Shown here: positions 21,416-29,571 of the stretch, in pieces | How positions within the stretch are numbered: the stretch's first letter is position 1 | Layout of the letters: every line of letters begins with the position of its first letter | Assembly (NCBI GenBank): GCA_009908725.1 | Contig: JAAAOT010000265.1 | Coordinates: 1 to 32,005, forward strand | Direction: 5' to 3' | DNA: 32,005 nucleotides | Origin: Bacteroidota bacterium | Lineage (GTDB): Bacteria > Bacteroidota > Rhodothermia > Rhodothermales > Salinibacteraceae | Notes under the pieces: generated by a model | What the model saw: the letters and a program-made list of their open reading frames with translations, nothing else | Databases searched by the model: none | Told to the model about the DNA's origin: nothing | Program-made: the position numbers and the translations under genes

Positions 21416-22831
21416 ATGGCCAAGAAGTCGATTCTCTACGTCTGTCAGGAATGCGGGCACGAAGCCCACAAGTGGATGGGCAAGTGCCCCGGCTGCGGCG
21501 CCTGGAATACGATGGTAGAGGAAACGCCCAAGTCAGCGGTGAAGGCTCGCGTGCCGAAAGGGGCGTCGAAGAAGAAGTCATCCTCCGGGTCCAATGGGTC
21601 TCGCGGGGGATGGGGGGCGAACCGGACAACAAATGCCGACATTAAGAGGCTCACGGAAATCGAGCTGACGGAGGAGGCGCGGCTCCGGACAGGCATCGTG
21701 GAATTCGACCGTGTGATGGGCGGGGGGATCATGCAGGGCTCGTTCAGCCTGATCGCGGGCGATCCGGGGATCGGAAAGTCGACGCTGATGACGGAGATGG
21801 GCCGGTACCTGCCCGAACACACGATCCTGTACGTCACGGGCGAGGAATCGAAGCGGCAGGTCAAGCTCCGCGCGCAACGGCTTGGCGTTGATTCCGATAA
21901 CCTGTTGCTGCTGTCGGAGACGAACGTCGAAGAGATCAGCGCGGCAGTGGAGGACGTGGAGCCTGACATCCTCATCGTCGACTCGATCCAGACGATCTAT
22001 CGCCCCGATCTGTCGAGTGCCCCAGGGTCGGTCAGTCAGGTGCGAGAAAGTACGGCTTCACTGCTTAAGATCACGAAAGAGATTGAGTTTTCCACGTTTC
22101 TGGTCGGGCACGTGACGAAGAAGGGGACGATTGCCGGTCCCCGCGTCCTGGAGCACATGGTGGATACCGTTCTCTACTTCGAAGGGGATCGGCACCACGC
22201 CTACCGGATCCTTCGATCGGTCAAGAACCGGTTCGGTGCGGCGAATGAGATCGGCGTCTTCGAGATGCGCGAGTCCGGCCTCCGTGAGGTGCAGAACCCG
22301 AGCGAGATTTTTCTATCGGAGCGCGGCTACGGCGTGAGTGGGTCAACGGTCGTCTGTTCGATGGAAGGAACCCGGCCGGTGCTCGTCGAAATTCAGTCGC
22401 TCGTCACGCCCAGCAGCTACGGAACGCCCCAGCGAACCGCGACGGGATTCGAATACAAACGGCTCCAGATGATCCTTGCCGTGCTGGAAAAGCGATCCGG
22501 TCTTGCGTTCAGCGACTACGATGTGTTCGTCAACGTGGCCGGTGGCGTCAAGCTCGACGAACCGGCTGTCGACCTCGGGGTGGCCCTTGCGGCAGCGTCC
22601 AGCTTCCGGGACGTCCCGACCGATACCGGCAGCGTTCTGATCGGAGAAGTCGGACTCGGTGGGGAGATCCGAACCGTCAGTCAGGTGGAGCCGCGCCTGA
22701 AAGAGGCGGCAAAGCTGGGCTTCGAACGCGCCGTGATCCCCCAGAATAACCTGGACCGCATTACAGTGGACCTCGACATCTCCATCACCGGCGCAAAAAC
22801 ACTTCGGGATGTGGTAGACATGGTCCTGTAG
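21416..22831 (+). CDS. radA: DNA repair protein RadA (Sms)
   Basis: A 471-residue hexameric DNA-dependent ATPase that drives branch migration in recombinational repair. From the ATG at 21416 (AKKSILYVCQECGHEAHKWMG): C4 zinc finger with Cys10, Cys13, Cys24, Cys27 (CPGCGAWN), a basic Ser/Lys linker (about 40-72), RecA-like core with Walker A GDPGIGKST at 115-123, Walker B LIVDSIQT near 186-193, the RadA-specific KNRFG at 270-274, and a C-terminal Lon-protease-like domain (about 300-471; YDVFVNVAGGVKLDEPAVDLGVALA, LIGEVGLGGEIR) without the Lon catalytic Ser. All signature parts are present and length is standard. The frame is open 8 codons upstream, but the chosen Met is the family start. Confidence 0.97.
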   Translation: MAKKSILYVCQECGHEAHKWMGKCPGCGAWNTMVEETPKSAVKARVPKGASKKKSSSGSNGSRGGWGANRTTNADIKRLTEIELTEEARLRTGIVEFDRVMGGGIMQGSFSLIAGDPGIGKSTLMTEMGRYLPEHTILYVTGEESKRQVKLRAQRLGVDSDNLLLLSETNVEEISAAVEDVEPDILIVDSIQTIYRPDLSSAPGSVSQVRESTASLLKITKEIEFSTFLVGHVTKKGTIAGPRVLEHMVDTVLYFEGDRHHAYRILRSVKNRFGAANEIGVFEMRESGLREVQNPSEIFLSERGYGVSGSTVVCSMEGTRPVLVEIQSLVTPSSYGTPQRTATGFEYKRLQMILAVLEKRSGLAFSDYDVFVNVAGGVKLDEPAVDLGVALAAASSFRDVPTDTGSVLIGEVGLGGEIRTVSQVEPRLKEAAKLGFERAVIPQNNLDRITVDLDISITGAKTLRDVVDMVL

Positions 22832-23066
22832 CAAGGCGCTCCCACGGTTCATACCTCTCGCATTTCACATCGCGCAGAGATCGGAAGGGGACAAACATCA
22901 ACGATCTGTAGAACGAAGTCGTGCGCAGGGCTATGCATTAAACATCTATCGAAGGCATGCCGTTGTCTTCTGCCCATTCCCTGAGGGCCGGCGTGGACCG
23001 TACCAGGACGTGATGGCCCGCCGTGGGTGGCGACCGAGTTATTCTGTTGAAACGGCTGCCAGGTTT

Positions 23067-23483
23067 ATGATGCACGACATCGACATCCTCGAGCCCTGGG
23101 GGGCGTCCGGCCCGAGTGCATGGTGCGAAACCGAAGGGGCCTACATCCGCCGCCTTGGGCCTGGCGTCGGCGAAATCCGGCTTCGGCCCTATGTCGATCT
23201 GTCGGCCGGCGATGCCGACATGATTATTCGAACGATCGAGACCATGCAGGCGTCGTGCGTTCTCATGGACCACCGTGCGCCGCACTCCTTCTCGTTTCAG
23301 GCGCAGATGGCCTTTTTCCACCAGCGAACGGCGCATACGCTGGCGCTCTGGGTCGACCTTCGCGAGCCGTGCGTGGCGGCGGCCTCGCACATGGCCATGA
23401 TCCTCCGGCCGACCTGCAGGGCGCGACTCTTCTACACGCGCGAAAAGGCATCGGACTGGTTGCACGCGGAATGCAGCACGTGA
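23067..23483 (+). CDS. Hypothetical protein, STAS-like (DUF7793-type pattern)
   Basis: A protein of 138 residues if started at the ATG at 23067 (the next codon is also ATG); AGG lies 4-6 nt before it. The frame is open to 23010, but those residues are irregular. The arrangement matches small STAS-like proteins of Bacteroidota: strand pair (YIRRLGPGVGEIRLRPYVDLS), helix (AGDADMIIRTIETMQ), strand (ASCVLMDHRAPHSFS), helix (AQMAFFHQRTAHTLALWV), then the final strand-helix with ARLFYTREKASDWLHAE, where the F.....A..WL ending is the most recognisable part. Such proteins are thought to regulate or bind partners; no enzyme motif is seen. It precedes the ferritin-like gene by 178 nt. The family call is from pattern, not search. 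Confidence 0.6.
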   Translation: MMHDIDILEPWGASGPSAWCETEGAYIRRLGPGVGEIRLRPYVDLSAGDADMIIRTIETMQASCVLMDHRAPHSFSFQAQMAFFHQRTAHTLALWVDLREPCVAAASHMAMILRPTCRARLFYTREKASDWLHAECST

Positions 23484-23661
23484 CACGGGAGGGGGAGATT
23501 TCGGCGCGTCACGCTGTCGGCGGCCCCGTCATTGCTTCGACATTGTGGCGGATCACGCCGGCGAACGGTGCCCGGAGCCACGGCTCTGCCGAAGGGAATG
23601 CACCTTGCAGGTACCGTACGATGCAATTTTGCTGGCTGTAAGTAAAACGGCGCACGACGAT

Positions 23662-24162
23662 ATGACGGTAGCAGATCTCGAGGACCTATTCATTGAGCAG
23701 GTGCGCGATCTTTATAACGCAGAAACGCAGGTCCGGAGAGCATACGAAGACTGGACGGACGCTGCTCAGTCAGAGCAGCTGAAGACGGTGTTTTCCGAGC
23801 GGATTGAGCAGGCGTCGCGGCACATCAATCGGTTGCAGCAGATCTGCAACGCGATGAACGTCGACCCATCCGGCGAGAAATGCCATGGGATGGAGGGCCT
23901 GCTGGAAGAGGGAAACGAATACATCGACGACTCCGAGCCCACCGCGGTGCGCGACGCGGGGCTGATCGCCAACGCTCAACGCGTGGAGCACTACGGGCTT
24001 GCTGGGTACGGCTGCGCCCAGACGTATGCGGAGCGACTCGGGAAGGACGAAGCGGCGCAGGCGCTTGAGAACAACGTTGACGAGAGCGCAGAAATGGATC
24101 AGCGACTCACGAATCTTGCTAAAGGCCTGCTGAACCCGAAGGCCGAAACCGCAAACGCGTAA
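23662..24162 (+). CDS. DUF892 (YciE/YciF) ferritin-like domain protein
   Basis: A 166-residue four-helix-bundle protein. The family opening is clear, LEDLFIEQVRDLYNAETQ (about 6-23), with the metal-ligand Glu residues E12 and E21; then SERIEQASRHINRLQQIC (E47, H54 as the second ligand set), CHGMEGLLEEGNEYI, and the third and fourth helices DAGLIANAQRVEHYGLAGYGCAQTYAERLG with E and H near 111-112 and the final AEMDQRLTNLA. YciE/YciF proteins are stress-induced (osmotic, stationary phase) and ferritin-like; the natural substrate is unsettled. The open frame upstream to 23545 is not conserved in character, and the Met at 23662 begins the domain. A strong terminator follows 56 nt after the stop. 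Confidence 0.92.
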   Translation: MTVADLEDLFIEQVRDLYNAETQVRRAYEDWTDAAQSEQLKTVFSERIEQASRHINRLQQICNAMNVDPSGEKCHGMEGLLEEGNEYIDDSEPTAVRDAGLIANAQRVEHYGLAGYGCAQTYAERLGKDEAAQALENNVDESAEMDQRLTNLAKGLLNPKAETANA

Positions 24163-24218
24163 GAACACCGCCCGGCTCAACCCGGTCGACTGAGACATCA
24201 CGTGCCCGAGCGACCTCC

Positions 24219-24260
24219 GCCCCTCTCGACCCGCCCCGCGGCGCCGAGAGGGGCCTTTTT
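24219..24260 (+). terminator. Rho-independent terminator after the DUF892 gene
   Basis: GCCCCTCTCG (24219-24228) pairs with CGAGAGGGGC (24245-24254), a perfect 10-bp stem with a 16-nt GC-rich loop, followed by CTTTTT (24255-24260). It separates the plus-strand DUF892 gene from the convergent LLM monooxygenase gene. Confidence 0.88.
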
Positions 24261-24274
24261 CGGTTCCAACGCCG

Positions 24275-24304
24275 CACCCGAACACCTACCACCCGAACAC
24301 CTAA
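24275..24304 (-). repeat. 15-bp direct repeat, two copies, touching the stop codon of the LLM gene
   Basis: CACCCGAACACCTAC (24275-24289) is followed immediately by CACCCGAACACCTAA (24290-24304) on the plus strand, and the word ACACCT appears once more just inside the coding region. On the minus strand the second copy contains the TAG stop (24303-24301) of the monooxygenase gene. Confidence 0.75.
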
Positions 24305-25356
24305 ACACCTCCAACGCCCACGCGGTCGAGCTTCGGAATGACGTCCCGGCCGAGGCGCTGTACTTCCTCAAGCATCGGGGAGCACTGAAGCAGGACGAGG
24401 TCCAGGCCCACATCGGCGTACTCCGCCAGTCGGTCTACGATCTGGTCCGGCGTTCCTACAAGATCGGGGCGAAGGCCTCGGTTTGAGACCGAGTAGTCCC
24501 TGAGATCGACCTCGGAGTCGAGCTTCGAGTTCTCCACGAAGTCGTCGTAGCTGTCGTAGCCCTCCGACTCGTAGTCGACTGTGGTAATGCGGTCCAGTTC
24601 GGCCATCGCCTCCTCCTCGGTATCGCGGCAGATGATGTAGGCCGCCATTCCGAACTGCATTTCATCCGGGTCGTAGCCGGCGTTCGCACGTCGTTCCCGC
24701 ATATCCTCGGTGTCGCCTCCGATTTTCTCCGGCGATCCGCCATGCATGAGGTAGTGGTCGCAGTGACGGGCAATCATGGTTCGCCCCTCGTCTGAGCCGC
24801 CGCCGGCGTAGATCGGTACGCCTCGGTCCTGCATCGGCTTCGGTTCGAGGATGGCGTCTTCGATGGTGTAAAAGTCGCCGTCGTATGAAAAGGTATCATT
24901 CGTCCACATCCCGCGGAGGATCTCCACGAACTCCGTCGACCGTGCGTAGCGGTCGCTGTGCTCGAGCCAGTCACCCACATACATCTTCATCTCCTCCTCC
25001 CACCAGGCAGACACGAGGTTGATTTCGAACCGGCCGCCGCTGATGTGGTCGATGTTGGCCGCCATCTTGGCCGTCACGGCCGGCTCGCGAAAGCCGGGGC
25101 GAATCGCCGACATCAGTCGGATGTTCTCGGTTACCGCCGCAAGGGCGGACGTCGTGGTCCAGCACTCCAGACTCGGCGCCCGGATGCCTTTGATGTCGTT
25201 CAGGTTCAGTTCGGCGATCAGAATCGTCGAAAACCCGGCATCATCGGCGGCCTGAGCGACCTTCTTGTTGTACGCGAAAGTCGGAGGCATGCCTTCGTCC
25301 GACACATTTCGAAGCCATCCGCCAAAGATGGGAAGCCAGATACCGAGATCGATCAT
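24301..25356 (-). CDS. LLM-class flavin-dependent monooxygenase (SsuD/SfnG-like)
   Basis: A 351-residue TIM-barrel bacterial-luciferase-like monooxygenase using reduced flavin. Started at the Met at 25356 (IDLGIWLPIFGGWLRNV). Visible family features: KKVAQAADDAGFSTILIAE, TTTSALAAVTENIRLMSAIRPGFREPAVTAKMAANIDHISGGRFEINLVSAWWEEEM (the strongly conserved core, about 74-135), WLEHSDRYARSTEFVEILRGMW, FSYDGDFYTIEDAILEPKPMQ and IYAGGGSDEGRTMIARHCDHYL. This pattern is closest to the alkanesulfonate (SsuD) and dimethylsulfone (SfnG) monooxygenases, so cleavage of a C-S bond in an organosulfur compound is plausible, but no transporter or flavin reductase gene is nearby to support it. It is preceded by an unusual G/A-rich leader (plus-strand view) and ends within a short repeat. 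The next minus-strand gene upstream ends 171 nt away. Confidence 0.9.
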   Translation of the reverse strand: MIDLGIWLPIFGGWLRNVSDEGMPPTFAYNKKVAQAADDAGFSTILIAELNLNDIKGIRAPSLECWTTTSALAAVTENIRLMSAIRPGFREPAVTAKMAANIDHISGGRFEINLVSAWWEEEMKMYVGDWLEHSDRYARSTEFVEILRGMWTNDTFSYDGDFYTIEDAILEPKPMQDRGVPIYAGGGSDEGRTMIARHCDHYLMHGGSPEKIGGDTEDMRERRANAGYDPDEMQFGMAAYIICRDTEEEAMAELDRITTVDYESEGYDSYDDFVENSKLDSEVDLRDYSVSNRGLRPDLVGTPDQIVDRLAEYADVGLDLVLLQCSPMLEEVQRLGRDVIPKLDRVGVGGV

Positions 25357-25389
25357 TTCTATTGCGACGTTTGGATTGTGGAATGTGGA

Positions 25390-25427
25390 GGGGAGGGGGA
25401 GGGAGAGAGGGGGAGTGGGAGAAAGGG
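25390..25427 (+). other. G-run cluster with G-quadruplex potential upstream of the LLM gene
   Basis: Six runs of three or more G lie at 25390-25393, 25395-25399, 25401-25403, 25409-25413, 25417-25419 and 25425-25427, separated by 1-5 nt, which meets the usual G3+N1-7 quadruplex rule. The run is on the template strand for the minus-strand monooxygenase gene, so its mRNA leader would be C-rich. It is followed by a GT-rich stretch (to about 25470). The composition is unlike the rest of the window. Confidence 0.6.
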
Positions 25428-25527
25428 TGAATGTGTGTATGTGTTTAGGTATGTAGGTTCTTGGCCTACGGAATCCGGCACCCAGAACCCAGAACGCTTT
25501 CGCTTTACCCATCCCCCAAACCCGCCT

Positions 25528-26451
25528 CTACGCCATGACCTGGAGTTGCTGGCCGAGGAATTGAGCCACGGCGTCCCAGGCGCTCTGCTCAGCGGCTGCC
25601 TCGATTTCCGGGTTGTAGTTGGTTGTGCCGTTCACGTCGTACGTCCAGCAGCGTCCCTCGACGTCTTCGATGAACTCGATGCCGGCAACGTCGATGTGCT
25701 CGGCTGCGAGGAAGCGCTCGTATTGCGCGACGAGGCGAGCGGGCAGTTCCGTGCGAAGGTCGAACAGGCTGTCGTCTCCGTCGATGGTGCAGGTTTGTTC
25801 GGTTCGGCAAGCCTCTGCGGGGCACAGCTCGAAGCCCTCGCGTGTGTCGGCGGTGAGCGCGTATACGAGCGTGCCGCCGACGAACTCACAGCGCGTGATC
25901 TGCGGCTCCGCGGCCTCGATATACTGCTGTAGGAGCGTGATATGGTCGGGCGAGGGAATGAAGTCGTCCGACCGAACGTACGTAGCGAACGCGTTGTGCG
26001 TATTGAAAAGCTGCACGCCAAGTCCTTTCCCGCCCCGGTTGTGCTTCGTTACGAAGGGGGCCGGCACCTCGGAGGCCGCTTCGATCAGGGCATCGGTGCC
26101 TCCGGCGACGGCGCGCGTGGCCGGCACGCGGACGCCGGCCGCAGCCAGCGCCTGGTACTGCCGCACCTTGCTCATCTCCAGCTCGAATGCCGGCAACTCG
26201 TTCACGACGCGCCGACCATGCCGTTGGAGCCACGCGAGGATCTGCCGGGTGTGACTGACGCTGGACGAATGTCCGCGTGTGTGCGATGACGCGCTCATGC
26301 GGTTGAAGAACACGCCGTCTGGCGGGGCGTCCAGGACATCGAAATGACCTTCATGGACGAACCACTCGTCAAATGGAACGCCGTGGCGGTCGAGCGCATC
26401 GCGCAGCGGCGGCAGCCAGTCGTCGTTCTCGTGGATGATGGTAACGTTCAC
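25528..26451 (-). CDS. ATP-grasp (RimK-like) ligase
   Basis: A 307-residue ATP-grasp enzyme expected to join a carboxylate to an amine through an acyl-phosphate. I choose the GTG at 26451, which gives NVTIIHENDDWLPPLRDAL as the opening strand-helix; an ATG at 26517 would add 22 basic/aromatic residues. Features in order: VFFNRMSASSHTRGHSSSVSHT (about 48-68), EMSKVRQYQALAAAGVRVPATRAV, the nucleotide-binding FVTKHNRGGKGLGVQLF (about 133-149), LLQQYIEAAEPQITRCEFVGG, and the metal-binding end IEFIEDVEGRCWTYDVNGTTNYNPE (about 258-282). Four Cys in the 188-221 span are notable. The family has been called alpha-L-glutamate ligase in annotations, but the substrate is not known. It is divergent from the lipoprotein gene and 171 nt upstream of the LLM gene. 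Confidence 0.85.
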   Translation of the reverse strand: MNVTIIHENDDWLPPLRDALDRHGVPFDEWFVHEGHFDVLDAPPDGVFFNRMSASSHTRGHSSSVSHTRQILAWLQRHGRRVVNELPAFELEMSKVRQYQALAAAGVRVPATRAVAGGTDALIEAASEVPAPFVTKHNRGGKGLGVQLFNTHNAFATYVRSDDFIPSPDHITLLQQYIEAAEPQITRCEFVGGTLVYALTADTREGFELCPAEACRTEQTCTIDGDDSLFDLRTELPARLVAQYERFLAAEHIDVAGIEFIEDVEGRCWTYDVNGTTNYNPEIEAAAEQSAWDAVAQFLGQQLQVMA

Positions 26452-26797
26452 GGCGAGACGGGAGAGTCGGAGGAGGTAAAAATAGAAACGCCCTCGCGGC
26501 ACGAACCGGGAGGGCAACAGGTGAAACGAAACGTCAGGTCGAATAACGTTGCCGGGGCCGGGTCGTTACAGGAAGGACCGGAGCGCGCGACAACAACACA
26601 TCATGCGGATACAGACGCTTAAAATAAGGACATTGGGACGAGCATTCGTTCCCTTCACGCGAACCGCACACGGTCCGGCGGGTTCCGATGCGCGCTGAAG
26701 TTACGCGTGGAGACAGCCTCCTTGAAAGCGATGATCAACCTCGGTAGGTTCTCCGCGAATGAATACACAAACTTCTTCCTGTGTTTCCCCATCTCGA
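26452..26797. other. Divergent intergenic region between the ATP-grasp and lipoprotein genes
   Basis: This 346-nt region separates two divergent genes and must include both promoters. I see AT-richer patches (around 26615-26635, CTTAAAATAAGG) but no box pair with proper spacing, no strong hairpin and no credible small gene. Confidence 0.4.
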
Positions 26798-27400
26798 ATG
26801 ATGACATCCCGTCTTCGTTTTTCCGGTTCGCGCGCCAGCGTCGTCCTCATTGTGTCGCTTCTTTGCGTCATCAACGGCTGCACGAACACCGCAAACACGC
26901 GGGTCGATGGGGAAAAGGAATACAGCTACACGCAGTTCATCGATCGCCTGCTTGTCGTGGAGCGGTTTCCGGCGGAAATGGAGGAGATGTCGTCGGCGAT
27001 GACGGACCAGATGCAGACTCGGCTTTCCGCTCACAACCGGTCGGTGACGACACTTCACCTACCGGTCACGGACAGTACGATGCTGGACTCTGCCGCCGTC
27101 CGATCGCGGTCGCTACAGGCGGCGCGAGACGAGGGTGCGACCCAGGTGCTCATCCTGGACAGGCTTGATTCAGACGTGGTCATGTCATCCGTCGGTGACT
27201 TCATGCAGTCGTACAACACCTATGAGTTTACGGCATCCGTCTACGATGTAGCGTCGGGCGACAGGGTGTTTGTCGGCACCCTGGATACACACGCGCAGGG
27301 CGGGGCTGGGGGCGGCGAACGCTTCGGCCGGGGTGTTGGCGACGACATCGTGGACGCCCTGATCGAGTATTCACTCCTGCCGCACACAATGATGGAGTAG
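26798..27400 (+). CDS. Hypothetical lipoprotein
   Basis: A 200-residue protein started at the ATG at 26798 (a second ATG follows directly; 26759 is a longer alternative). It has a lipoprotein signal peptide: basic start with RLRFSGSR, hydrophobic VVLIVSLLCVI and lipobox INGC (Cys at about residue 28). The mature part is an alpha/beta sequence: YTQFIDRLLVVERFPAEMEEMSSAMTDQMQTRLSAH, then ARDEGATQVLILDRLDSDVV, EFTASVYDVASGDRVFVGTL and VGDDIVDALIEYSLLP. The order (helix to bind, then a strand 'ATQVLIL', then 'YD..SG..V' and a terminal helix) resembles small periplasmic lipoproteins with a TolB-N or DUF4136-like fold; this is only resemblance. Function unknown. Confidence 0.75.
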   Translation: MMTSRLRFSGSRASVVLIVSLLCVINGCTNTANTRVDGEKEYSYTQFIDRLLVVERFPAEMEEMSSAMTDQMQTRLSAHNRSVTTLHLPVTDSTMLDSAAVRSRSLQAARDEGATQVLILDRLDSDVVMSSVGDFMQSYNTYEFTASVYDVASGDRVFVGTLDTHAQGGAGGGERFGRGVGDDIVDALIEYSLLPHTMME

Positions 27401-27611
27401 ATCCGCCGCCTGTTGAGCTTCCCTCTCGGTCGGGACGCGTCCGGGGCACGGAGTCGACGCGTTTGAACCCGCGGATGTACCATGATGCGACTGTGGCGTA
27501 TGGTCGGATCGGGTCGACGCGTCACATTTTCATTTCCGCAAATACAGGAACGGACGAGCAGGGCAGCGGTGGGAACGGCTCGTATTCTTCCCCCTCCCGC
27601 CGGATCCACCT

Positions 27612-28397
27612 ATGTCTCCAAGCGAAACCGTCCTCGTCACCGGCGCCTCGTCCGGTATCGGCGCTGAACTTGCCCGGTGCTTCGCCCGCGACGGCACGGA
27701 CGTCGTGCTGCTGGCCCGAAGCGAAGATGCACTGAACGACCACGCGGCGTCCCTGAGCGACACCTTCGGCGTAGCAACGCACGTTCTTCCCGCAGATCTC
27801 AGCATGCCCGGCGTAGGACGCGAGGTAGTAGACCGCCTCGATGAGATGGGGCTGACAGTGGATGTGCTTGTAAACAACGCCGGGTTCGGAACCCGCGGTC
27901 GCTTTGCTGTCGCCGATGAACAGCAGCAGCTGGACATGATCGGCGTGAACGTCAGCGCGCTGACGCACCTGACCCGGCTCTTGCTTCCGGGCATGCTGCA
28001 GCGGGGACGGGGAGGCGTGTTGAATGTCGGCTCCACGGCCGGATTTCAGCCGGGCCCCAATATGGCGGTCTATTACGCCACGAAGGCATACGTCCTGTCG
28101 TTTTCCGAAGCGCTGGCACAGGAGGTCGACGGTCAGGGCGTGACCGTGACGTGCCTGGCCCCCGGACCGACGGAGACGGATTTCGCCAATCGGGCGGGCA
28201 TGAATAACGCGTTCCTGTTCGAGTCCGGCGCGGCGATGTCGTCGGCCGCTGTGGCCTCACACGGCTACGAGGCGTTTCGGCGCGGAGACTCACTCGCGGT
28301 GCCCGGTCTATCGAACAAGGCCGGAGTCTTCGCTACGCGCTTCCTCCCGCGTTCGGTGGCGAGCAAGGTAGCGGCCTATCTGCACGGCGATGAATGA
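27612..28397 (+). CDS. Short-chain dehydrogenase/reductase (SDR), classical type
   Basis: A 261-residue NAD(P)-dependent oxidoreductase. Cofactor motif TGASSGIG at 10-17 with VVLLARSEDAL after the second strand (Arg at 36 favours NADP(H)), ADLSMPG near 61-67, VLVNNAGFGTRG with NNAG at 88-91, catalytic Ser141 in LNVGSTAGFQPGPN, and YxxxK at Tyr154/Lys158 (YYATKAYVLSFSEALAQEV), followed by the CLAPGPTETDFANRAGM loop that closes over the cofactor. All catalytic residues are present. The style is that of the DltE/YqjQ-like SDRs of unknown substrate. The ATG at 27612 fits the family start. It stands alone on the plus strand, 211 nt after the lipoprotein gene and 193 nt before the first DsbA-like gene. 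Confidence 0.93.
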   Translation: MSPSETVLVTGASSGIGAELARCFARDGTDVVLLARSEDALNDHAASLSDTFGVATHVLPADLSMPGVGREVVDRLDEMGLTVDVLVNNAGFGTRGRFAVADEQQQLDMIGVNVSALTHLTRLLLPGMLQRGRGGVLNVGSTAGFQPGPNMAVYYATKAYVLSFSEALAQEVDGQGVTVTCLAPGPTETDFANRAGMNNAFLFESGAAMSSAAVASHGYEAFRRGDSLAVPGLSNKAGVFATRFLPRSVASKVAAYLHGDE

Positions 28398-28590
28398 CAC
28401 GGGGATGGACGGGCCTGACGAGTGCGTCTGCGATTGCGTCTGAATGGCGTTTCATATCTGTTGTGGCGGCCCGGATCTCTTCCGACGGTCTTTGCAACCT
28501 CGGCTGTCGGCCATCGTTTGCGTCGTGTTTCGGAGCGGACCCACACAGGACCGCTCACCCGACGAATTTCCGTCACCAGTCCCGCGTCTC

Positions 28591-29523
28591 ATGAATCGCC
28601 GATCGTTCTCTGCCCGCGCGCTTCGCGGTGTCCTTCTCCTCAGCCTGCTGCTTCTGTTCGTCCCCCGTTCATCGCATGCCCAGGAAGACGCGCTGGACAC
28701 ACAGCGCATCATCGACAACCTGAAGATGGAGATTCCGCAGCTTCGCCAGACCGGGCAGGTGTCGCTCAGCTCGTTCTCGGAAAGCGACGTTGAAGGATTC
28801 AAGCGGGCGACGCTGACGGTCAACGGTCGCCAGATCCCGATGCTGATCACGCCGGACGGCTCTAAGGCGCTGCTGCTCGCGGGTCCTCCGATCGACGTTA
28901 GCCGTTCCCTGGAGGAGGTGAATCAGGCCATGGCCGATGAGGCCTCCGAGCGCGGGGCAACGCTCGCACGTGCAACCGAGGGCATGCCCGTCCGCGGCCC
29001 CGTCGATGCTCCGGTCACGCTGGTCGAGTTTTCAGATTTTCAGTGCCCGTACTGCGCCCGCGCATCCGATCTCGTGAACGAGCTTCTTTCGCGCTATCCC
29101 GAAACGCTAAACGTCGTGTACGTGCACTATCCGCTTCCGATGCACGAGTGGGCGCGTCCGGCCGCCGTTGCATCGCAGTGCGCGGCGCGGCAGAGCGATG
29201 AGGCCTTCTGGACGCTGCACGACGCCTACTTCGAGGAGCAGAGCGATATCACGCCGGACAACGTGATGTCAAAGAGCGAAGCCTACCTTTCTGATGCGTC
29301 GATCGACATGGCCGCGTGGAAGACATGCGCCCAGGACGAGACGTCGTCCGCACACGAAGAAGTACAGCAGACGATCACGGCGAACATGCAGGCCGGGCAG
29401 GAGGTCAATGTGACCGGGACTCCCTCGTTCTACATCAACGGGGAGAAGGTGCAGGGAGCGCGGTCGATCGAGGCCTTTACCCGCCGCATCGACCAGGCCG
29501 TCGCTGCCGCGGAAGGCAACTGA
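28591..29523 (+). CDS. DsbA-like periplasmic thiol-disulfide oxidoreductase, secreted form
   Basis: A 310-residue exported thioredoxin-fold protein. From the ATG at 28591: a signal peptide (ALRGVLLLSLLLLFVPRSSHAQ), an N-terminal domain of about 95 residues (IIDNLKMEIPQLRQ to MLITPDGSKALLLAGPPIDV) that resembles the dimerisation part of DsbC-type proteins, a helical linker, then the DsbA domain: RGPVDAPVTLVEFSDFQCPYC with active site C152-P-Y-C155, the helical insertion (EWARPAAVASQCAARQSDEAFWTLHD), WKTCAQDE, and GTPSFYINGEKVQGARS with the cis-Pro near 278. It would oxidise or isomerise disulfides in the periplasm. A paralogue follows 48 nt downstream. No DsbB-like partner is in the window. 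Confidence 0.92.
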   Translation: MNRRSFSARALRGVLLLSLLLLFVPRSSHAQEDALDTQRIIDNLKMEIPQLRQTGQVSLSSFSESDVEGFKRATLTVNGRQIPMLITPDGSKALLLAGPPIDVSRSLEEVNQAMADEASERGATLARATEGMPVRGPVDAPVTLVEFSDFQCPYCARASDLVNELLSRYPETLNVVYVHYPLPMHEWARPAAVASQCAARQSDEAFWTLHDAYFEEQSDITPDNVMSKSEAYLSDASIDMAAWKTCAQDETSSAHEEVQQTITANMQAGQEVNVTGTPSFYINGEKVQGARSIEAFTRRIDQAVAAAEGN

Positions 29524-29571
29524 CCGGTCTCTCTGCTCTGCCATCTGATTCCGTACCCAACTGCTCTGCCC

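Noticed and set aside
22938-23486. Minus-strand open frame opposite the STAS-like gene
   Set aside because: Most of it is antisense to a better plus-strand protein. Its last ~25 residues (HHVLVRSTPALREWAEDNG...) look protein-like and might be a remnant of a lost gene, but there is no start or domain to support a call.
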